36,152 nt of DNA from Chara braunii (Eukaryota > Streptophyta > Charophyceae > Charales > Characeae): NCBI GenBank assembly GCA_003427395.1, contig BFEA01000216.1:600227-636378 (forward strand). Direction: 5' to 3'. How positions within the stretch are numbered: the stretch's first letter is position 1; each line of letters starts with the position of its first letter. Both the position numbers and the translations under genes were made by a program. A model generated the notes under the pieces. It did not search any database and was not told the origin of the DNA. It saw only the letters and a list, made by a program, of their open reading frames with translations. Shown in pieces: positions 29,484 through 36,152 of the stretch.

Positions 29484-32400
29484 GCGGTCCAGAATTTTAC
29501 AAACTTAATACTTCCAGCCTACAACAACAAACTTTTCATAAATATATTACAGACTGTTGGACATTTTAGCGCACACATAAACAATATATCCAGGATAAAA
29601 TAGAGTGGTTTAATAATGGACTGTTCTATCTGAGTAAAAAATGTCAGGCGTACTCCAAATTGTTAGCAGCCAAGAAGCATCAACAAAAAACGGAAATTCA
29701 CCAGCAACTGCAACAACTTAAACATCAAGATCAACCCCATGACCCGCACAACTCACACGAAACTCAGCAGACACAGGTACGGGAGGACTCAGGTGCACAT
29801 AATTCACATGAAACTCAACAAACACAACAAGGGGAGGATTCAAGCGCACAGACCTTGAAAACACAACTTCAGATGTTTGCCACACAACAATGGGAGGGAG
29901 CACGCATCCGAGGGCGACTGACACGACATCAAACAGAGGGGACCATGGATAAAAGATTCTTTAGTACGACCCGTGTACGCGCACATAGATCTACCATAGA
30001 AGCACATTATGATCCACGAACTGGTTATCCGAATATTGTTGCCTCCACCCCCCAATGTGTGTGCAGATAGCAAGATCCTTCTTCAAGGACCTATTCACCT
30101 CTCGCGGCGCACAAAGGGAAAGAGATATCAGGGAGAAAGAAATTGAAGAGTTCCTAAAACCTCTTGAGAAGACCCTGACGGGCAGGCAAAAAAAAAATCT
30201 AGATTGCCCCCTGTCCAAGGAGGAAATATGGACGACGATAATGCAAATGGATGAAGAGAAGACGCCGGGAATAGATGGGTTCCCTAAAAAGTTTTGGGAG
30301 ACCTTCTGGACCCATATGGCCCCGGACCAAATGAACTTCTATAATCAGGTGTGGGAGATAGGGCAGATGGGCGAGCTAGTGGGACAAAGAGTTCTCACCC
30401 TCCTGTTCAAAAAAGGGGACAAGATGGATATCAGGAACTATAGACCAATAACGTTGCTGATGGTGGTATATAAAATGTTAGCAAAAACCTTGAAAAACTG
30501 TCTGATTCCAATCCTGAACGACATCATTTACCCCACACAGACTGGCTTCGTCAAAGGGCGTAGGATCCACAACAATATCCTACTAGTCAATTAACTCCTC
30601 AAACTCACAAGACAAGATAAATAGAACGCGGTGGTGGTATTCATCGATTTCGAAAAAGCCTACGACCATGTAGATTGGCAATTCCTAGACATATGCATTG
30701 AAAAAATGAACATTAGACCTGTTTTTCAGCGTTGGACCGAAATTCTGCATCATAACGCCACTACGTGTGTCCAAGTCAATGGCTGGGTGGCGCCGACCTT
30801 CCCACTGCAACGGTCGGTCAGACAAGGAGACCCTCTGGCACCCTTCCTTTTCATAATTGTGATGGAGATACTGACAGTGAACCTTCGCTCCAACAAAGAA
30901 TTGCGGAAGTTGCGGATCTCGACCATCCCTGACGACGCAATCCCCATTTATTCGCTGTTCGCAAATGACTTGACAATTATGGTAGATGCCACCACAATAC
31001 ACATGGATGAGATCAAAAGACTATTTGACCGATTCACGGCGATCTCAAACATAATTGTTTACTGGGGCAATAAAACTCTGGTTGGTCGATTCATTATCAA
31101 GGAGTGCACCCCCCGGAGCTCTCACGGGTTAAGTGGCTCCCCGAAGAGGCCCCGGTTAGAGTACTTGGAATCATGCTAACAGCTCTAGGTAGGCCTACAT
31201 CGAACAATGAGTGGATATTGAAACCCGCCTTAGAAAAGTTAGCCGGCTCGAAGGACCAACACACCTCTCTATTCGGTAGGGTGCTGGCCATTAACAGTGT
31301 GGTGTTGGCGGGTCACAACGATACTGGTGCACTGGGTTAAGAGGCTACTCTTCACACAACAACTTCCATGGTACGTCCTGACACTATAACAAATGGTTAG
31401 ACTTGCCCTGCAAGCCCCACATGACGTTCACCCGCTGACTTGGCTAGCAGACCGTTTCTGGTCTGTGCCACGGCGCACTCGGGGTGATAATGAGCCGACT
31501 AGAGGAAGAGTCCGGCAGGATTTGGCCCGGGACGACTTCTGGGCCAGGGTTCTGAGCGTCTGGCGCCAATTCCCTCTTCCTAACAACCCCCCTCCGACTA
31601 GGTGGGAGAAAGTGATGCGCCAACTTGAACCCCTGTTTGGAAATAGGAGGATCACCGATAGATATAGCGAGGTGGTTTGCAGTTCGGTCCCCCCTGGAGT
31701 AGCTGGGTTAAAAAAGGCGTTATGCAAATAAAAGACATTTGAAACCCAGAGACGAGGGATTGGAAGGCACTGCAGCAACTGAGGGAGTCACCAAAATACT
31801 GTCATAATATTAAGGAGAACCTTGAAATGTTGATATTCGGAATTCCACTGAACTGGGTGCGCATCCTGCGCAAAGGACCACGCCTGGAAGAAGGGGACTG
31901 GGTATCTGTACGAGACGACTCAAAAGGCGTGGGAAATGTAGTGGACGTGCGGTCGGATGAAACTTTGATTAATATTTTTCACATAGGCAAGTATAATGTC
32001 CTTTCCCGATACTCCCCGGATGTGATGAGATGGGGAAAAAACAAGGAGTTACAACGGATCCGCGTGTTACGGGACAAGGATGTATGGACTGCATATCAGC
32101 CAAACAGCCCACTGGTTGAACTCCCCTTGGATCCCGAGGAATGGCAGTGGTCATACCCACGGAAAAGCAGAGCTCGGGGGAAGACAATATTGCATAGCCT
32201 AACAGTGAAGGCAATGTACCGCTTGTTGCACCCCAAAGTAAACATTAAAGAAAAGGTAAAGGAAAGATGAAGATCCCAATTGAATGTAGGAACCGAGGTG
32301 ATCCGTCCTATCCGCTGGCTCACTGCCACCAGAGTCAGACCAGCAAAGATGGCCTCACTGCAGTGGCATATAGAACATCGTTGCTTACCCACCAACGATT

Positions 32401-33093
32401 GGTTGATAGATCACACCCATCTAGAGTAGAGAGGACAGGCGTTACCCTGGTGCACAGCGTGCCACACTGTCTTCCCCTCCCGTAGAATCCTCGAAACTAT
32501 AGAACACATATTTATGCAATGTCCGAGTGCAGTCCTCACATGGCGATGGTGGGATAGAATCTGGTCCCGTCTGAACACTGGGTCAAAATAGCCTTTGGGA
32601 CTGAAAAGCCATATTATGTGAGACATGGTCCTCCCCCACGGATAGCTCTTTCGAAAATAACATGTTTAAAACAGGAAGGAGAGCTGTCATGTGGGCCCTC
32701 TGGAGGAAATGTTGCATTCATGCTATAGAGGGAGCCCGCATGGCAGAGGGAGAGATGACAGATATGATAAAACAATATATCCAACAAGATCTAACGGTAC
32801 AGTGGCAAAAAAGTAAGAATCAATTGGCCTTGTTTCACTCATCCAAGGATATAGCACAAGCAATCCAACAATTCTCACGGGACTGGTTGGGCAGCGAGAA
32901 TGTGGGCTGGATGACCTCCGTCAGATGGGAAGGTAAGCCCATCCAGGGTGACCACCAGGGAGAGTTTAGAAGGGACTACAGTATTTGTTTCAAAGACTGG
33001 ACTGTGGTGGGCCAGGAGTTCCTGCTGCGACCATCCACAAAATTTCCCGATCCCTTCCCACCCCACCAACCAGCAATGGTGGACCTGCAATGA
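29484..33093 (+). pseudogene. LINE ORF2: reverse transcriptase and C-terminal domain, decayed
   Basis: Order of parts: linker (IQDKIEWFNNGLFYL, with an in-frame TAG at 29567); shift near 30060 into RT with LDCPLSKEEIW, EKTPGIDGFP, NYRPITLL and GFVKGRRIHNN; stops at 30592 and 30622; VVVFIDFEKAYDHVDW; SVRQGDPLAPFLF; and FANDL in place of the usual FADD. The first catalytic Asp of that box is Asn (codon AAT, 30964-30966), so the active site is lost as well. Further shifts near 31110, 31340-31390, 31740-31830 and 32270 lead through the C-terminal domain. This includes a C-x2-C ... EHIFMQC zinc-knuckle-like region (about 32455-32525, with extra stops) and ends at VDLQ, stop, 33093. Reverse transcription from a nicked target would be its role; this copy is dead. 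Confidence 0.9.
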
Positions 33094-33224
33094 TATGGAA
33101 CCGACTGTGCAGCTTGAATGAGGACACAGCATACAACGGCCTCATTGAGCATTGTCCAAACAAAAGCTGGTCCCTTTGAGGTTCCAGGTTTACATTTGGA
33201 GATTGGTAGTCGGGACTGGGTGGG

Positions 33225-33826
33225 ACGACGGGCAGGGGGAGGGAGGGAGGCACTAGTTTGCAGCAGCAGTTATCTGCCGCCTGGTTCAAGGCGAAGAGGT
33301 TCTCTTTCCTTTTTCAGAACTCGTGCTCAGTCAATCCTCTGGATTCTAGAGTAATCAATGCTGGCAGGAATCTCCCGCCCCCTTTTCCAGATGTGCTCCA
33401 AATTTCTTCTGTATATGGGAGACCCGTTTTCCTGCAGATGCTGCTCCCCTCCAATAGATGGAGCCTCTCCTCAGGTGAAAAAAGAACAATAGAAAGTGAT
33501 GGGACGCTGGACCCAGTTTGGACCCGGTTTCCAGCAGGTGGTAGACAGGCAATGGTAGGGAGCGGTAGGTGTGGGCCAACAACATCAATAGAAGCCTTAG
33601 AAGGTATATCTCAAAGGTAGGGGGTGGGAGGCACCAGGGTGTGGTAACAGGTATCTGGCGCCAGGTTCAGGGTGAAGAGGTCCCCCCCCCCAACATCCTG
33701 CTCAGTCAATCCCCTGGACCCCAGGGTAATCAATGCTGGCAGGAATATTCCGCATCTCTGTTTCTCTGATATAGTTCGAATTCTGCCCATGTACGGGACG
33801 CTAATAGATGGAGCTCCCCTCCAGGT
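33225..33826 (+). repeat. Tandem duplication in the LINE 3' untranslated region
   Basis: Two diverged units (about 33225-33475 and 33605-33826) share GGGAGG(C)ACCAG/CACTAG, GTATCTGGCGCC/TTATCTGCCGCC, GGTTCA-GG-GAAGAGGT, TGCTCAGTCAATCC, GTAATCAATGCTGGCAGGAA and AATAGATGGAGC. The first LINE fragment has only one such unit (about 29200-29400). Only the second unit here runs on into the terminal stem-loop. Confidence 0.75.
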
Positions 33827-33862
33827 GTTAGCGGTGCCTGCTCTTATCAGCACTGCTAACAC
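33825..33862 (+). other. LINE 3' stem-loop, second copy
   Basis: GTGTTAGCGGTGC (33825-33837) pairs with GCACTGCTAACAC (33850-33862): a 13-bp stem with one G-T wobble and a 12-base loop, shortly before the A tail. Compared with 29402-29438, stem positions 4 and 8 change (C to T and T to C) and their partners change to match. Confidence 0.8.
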
Positions 33863-33899
33863 TGACGGGGGTGTGAGTTAAAAAAAAAAAAAAACTCCG

Positions 33900-34560
33900 A
33901 TGGAGTTGCATTTGGGATGGTGTCCCCGCAGACCTATCAATTGTCTAAACCCGGATCGAGTACATAAACTTCCGCCAAGAGCTAAAGAATTCGCAATGCA
34001 TCATCAGAAAGATTTAGAAAAGGTAAAGGAGAACATAATAAACGCGCAACATCAGATGATTGAACAGGCTAATAAGCACAAAAGACCTCAACTTGCTGTA
34101 GGCGATCTGGTGTGGGTAAAAATCGAAAGAATTTATTCCCGAAGAGAACATTTCCCAGAAGTTGTTACCTGCTTACAGAGGACCTTGGCAAGTATTGAAT
34201 GTGATAGGAGACGTGGATGGACCCTCTTACGTTATTGAGATACCTCCACACTTGCATACCTACCCGGTGTTCCACGCATCAAAGCTCTTATCTTGCGTGA
34301 CTAACGAACTGTTCCCCAGTCGTAGATCAGCAATTCCTCCGAGTATGGATGGAAAATTTGATGTTGATAAAATCGTCGCTGAAAGTACTATTCAGACTGG
34401 ACGCAGAGGTAGACCTCGACGGCAATATAAAGTCAGATTTGCATATCAAGATCCAAGCGAAAACCGCTGGTACAGTAGAGAAGCGCTTATGGAAACTGCA
34501 CCAAACATAGTATCTTACTATGAAAGAGCAAGAAGAGGTGTCAATATTGTGGACAGATAG
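33900..34560 (+). pseudogene. Ty3/gypsy integrase C-terminus and chromodomain-like tail
   Basis: Two frames joined by one shift near 34150. The first (33900-34150) has LGWCPRRPIN, a helix-rich stretch (DLEKVKENIINAQHQMIEQANKHKR) and AVGDLVWVKIERI, the usual part of integrase after the catalytic core. The second (from about 34155) has LPAYRGPWQVL (GPY/F module), YPVFHASKL, then a chromodomain-like module (DVDKIVAEST ... RRQYKVRFAYQDPSENRWYSREAL), and stops at 34560. The catalytic core is absent: the sequence begins right after the A tail of the LINE. It differs clearly from the integrase at 21355, so it is a second gypsy family. Confidence 0.85.
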
Positions 34561-35600
34561 GTGTTTCTCAGAGGACTTCGAAGTTAGACCGGTGAGAGTA
34601 AAAGGGCCTTCCGATGAGAGTAAAAGGGACTTTACGATTTAGACCCCTAAATGAGACCCTAACACAAGGCCTTGTCGGCCAGAACTTAATTTCACGAGCA
34701 GCATTCTAAAAGTCAAGTTCCCTGAGGGAAATGTCGCATCCAGAGTGAGATGAAAAGTCGTTTTGAAGAGTCACAGTCAGGTCCTGGATGAACAGGTACA
34801 GGGCTCAATTTTAAGACTGAGACAGGGTCATGTCTGTTCGGCAATAAGTCAAAGGTCACAGTCCCAGACCAGTCACAGTTCCAAGGGTCAAATCTGATTC
34901 AGACCAGGAGTCCAAAAAGACAGGCCCGTCGGCCAAAGCAGCAGCAGACCATGGGAAAGGATACTGGGACACACACTTTGCAACAACAGGTACTGGGCTG
35001 GAGTCTCAGGCACTTGGAGGCTGGATGCAGACCACGCCAGACCAGTCCAGCACTATAAAGGACTGGCTAGCCTCCCCATCCGGTAGATACTCGTTCGCAC
35101 AAAAGTGTGGAAGTGCTGAGGCACTTGTGCGCTAGTTGCGAGGAGCAGCGCTATGTTTGAAGGAAGCGCCAGAGAGGGATGAGAGAGAGTTGAGCGCTGG
35201 TTGAAAGAAGAGCAGCCATAGCTGCGCCAGTGCCAGCTAGTAATAGTGATAGGAATAGTTAGCAGGGAAGATCAGTGAGTAGTATTCAGAGTAGATCCTC
35301 GTGTGATAGGGAGTGTGCATGCATGGTGAGTGTGGGTAGACCAGGACTATAGTCAGATAGAGAGAGAAGTGAGCTATTGTGAGACTTACCTGAAGAGCGC
35401 TGTTCTTGATGATTGGCGGCTGGCGCTGATGAGCGCCAGCCCTGGTACTCCTGTTGGATGAGGAAGACTCGTAATTCTGTTGGGCGCTATACACTTTGAA
35501 CTCGTGATTCTCTTTCTTAATTAAGTTGCAATTCCTGGTATCCACTCATCTTCCATTGAACTTCGTGAGAGACATTGCAATCTGTGTGATCTGTGTTTCA
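34561..35600 (+). repeat. Probable 3' LTR of the second gypsy element
   Basis: After the pol stop come a non-coding spacer with a direct repeat (GATGAGAGTAAAAGGG, near 34612; GGTGAGAGTAAAAGGGCC, near 34591) and a purine run, GAGGGAAA. A TG dinucleotide (TGTCGCATCC, from 34732) then looks like an LTR start. A TATA box, TATAAAG (35054-35060), lies about 320 bases in. The right end is not fixed. The duplicated GCGCTGG/GCGCCAG words near 35180-35445 are part of it. Confidence 0.5.
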
Positions 35601-35934
35601 TGCATGCTATCTGGTACACTCCGGCAAGTGACAAATGGACAGGTTCCTTGCAGTTTCCCTTTCCCGTTGCTGAGTTTTTTTTTGGGGGGTTACAATCTTT
35701 AGCTTTTTCTTTATCTGGAGGATCCTCTGTGCGACCTCTTTTGATCTGTGCACGACCTTTTCCTGCCTTAAACCACAGCTACCTCCGAGCCTCTTTTTCC
35801 TGAGGAGGAATACTGTTTCATGCCAAGCTTTGCCAAAGTGCCAGCGCAGCGTCTTACTTTCTTTAGGTTAGCAATGCCAGCCATCACCATATAGTAGCCC
35901 TGAGCCTCCAAAAAATCTGTAATGTTCTGCGTGG
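35601..35934. other. No gene seen
   Basis: Mixed composition; the short frames are unrecognised. Confidence 0.45.
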
Positions 35935-36073
35935 GGATCCGGGCCGCCCGGGTGACCGGCAGGGGCCCGGGGGAGGTCCCGGGCGGCCTGGCCGGGCAGG
36001 GCACCCGGTTGGGGGCCGGGCCCCCCAAGCGCACTCACGTGTCGGGGGATTTCGGACCCCCTTTTGGACCCCC

Positions 36074-36075
<2 letters not shown>
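35935..36075. repeat. Extremely GC-rich palindromic block
   Basis: GGCCGCCCGGG (35942-35952) pairs with CCCGGGCGGCC (35978-35988), and TTGGGGG (36009-36015) pairs with CCCCCAA (36022-36028). A direct repeat, GGACCCCCTTT, sits at the right end. The block differs sharply in composition from the DNA to its left. Origin unknown. Confidence 0.7.

Positions 36076-36076
<1 letters not shown>

Positions 36077-36152
<76 letters not shown>
36077..36152. repeat. (GT)n-(GA)n microsatellite at window end
   Basis: Pure GT (36077-36114) followed by pure GA (36115-36152), running off the window. Confidence 0.95.

Larger units (their letters stand above)
29484..33894 (+). mobile_element. LINE retrotransposon, 5'-truncated, second copy
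   Basis: Begins directly after the A-rich tail of the first LINE, within the linker upstream of the RT domain (GPEFYKLNTSSLQQQ), so the endonuclease domain is missing. It runs through RT, the C-terminal zinc-knuckle region, a 3' untranslated region with an internal duplication, a stem-loop and an A tail (33880-33894). Sequence of a gypsy integrase follows at once, so the LINEs interrupted or abut that element. The tail, the 5' truncation and the RT type identify a target-primed non-LTR element of a plant LINE type. Confidence 0.85.

Overview
The window looks like a stretch of a large, repeat-dominated eukaryotic nuclear genome, most likely from a plant or streptophyte alga. A charophyte such as Chara is my best guess, from the flavour of the retroelement proteins; this is inference and was not tested. 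The reasons are spliceosomal-type splice signals, poly(A)-tailed LINEs, Ty3/gypsy integrases with chromodomain-like tails, long microsatellites, assembly gaps (240 N at 22177-22416) and almost no intact host coding sequence. There are no operons, tRNA or rRNA genes, or CRISPR arrays that I can support.

Layout. 1-1435: low-complexity DNA with a weak SINE-like relic. 1436-8808: a ~7.4 kb non-coding element (copy 1) with ordered blocks: block A (1485-2470), block B (2570-3190), a tandem GGCAGC repeat (3190-3680), an array of covarying hairpins (3970-4760), block D (4760-5440), and a splice-signal-rich part (6480-7340). The same AATACCCTT/AAGGGTATT palindrome lies at both edges. 8840-9720: an AT-rich ~31-bp tandem repeat interrupted by a hAT-like miniature transposon (8955-9559) with a perfect 8-bp target duplication. 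10.7-13.4 kb: microsatellites, one exon of a filamin-type Ig-domain gene (12070-12483), which is the only likely host coding sequence, and a ~240-bp foldback. 13505-15245 and 15250-21320: copies 2 (truncated) and 3 of the block A-B-array-D element. Copy 3 runs into a Ty3/gypsy integrase (21355-22660) and an LTR-like region. 24084-24461: a second small transposon-like unit. 25921-26325: a palindromic minisatellite. 27009-28860 (minus): a broken gag-like gene with a zinc knuckle. 28950-33894: two LINEs head to tail, the second carrying a decayed reverse transcriptase. 33900-34560: the integrase tail of another Ty3/gypsy element, followed by a probable 3' LTR. 35935-36152: a GC-rich block and GT/GA microsatellites.

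The most unusual signal is the pair of hairpin arrays at 3970-4760 and 17500-18850. About 26 degenerate units share an AACTTA loop, and in many of them the stem arms differ from unit to unit yet remain complementary. The second strongest is a 3' stem-loop conserved by compensatory changes in both LINE copies. All alignments were made by eye; no identity values were computed.
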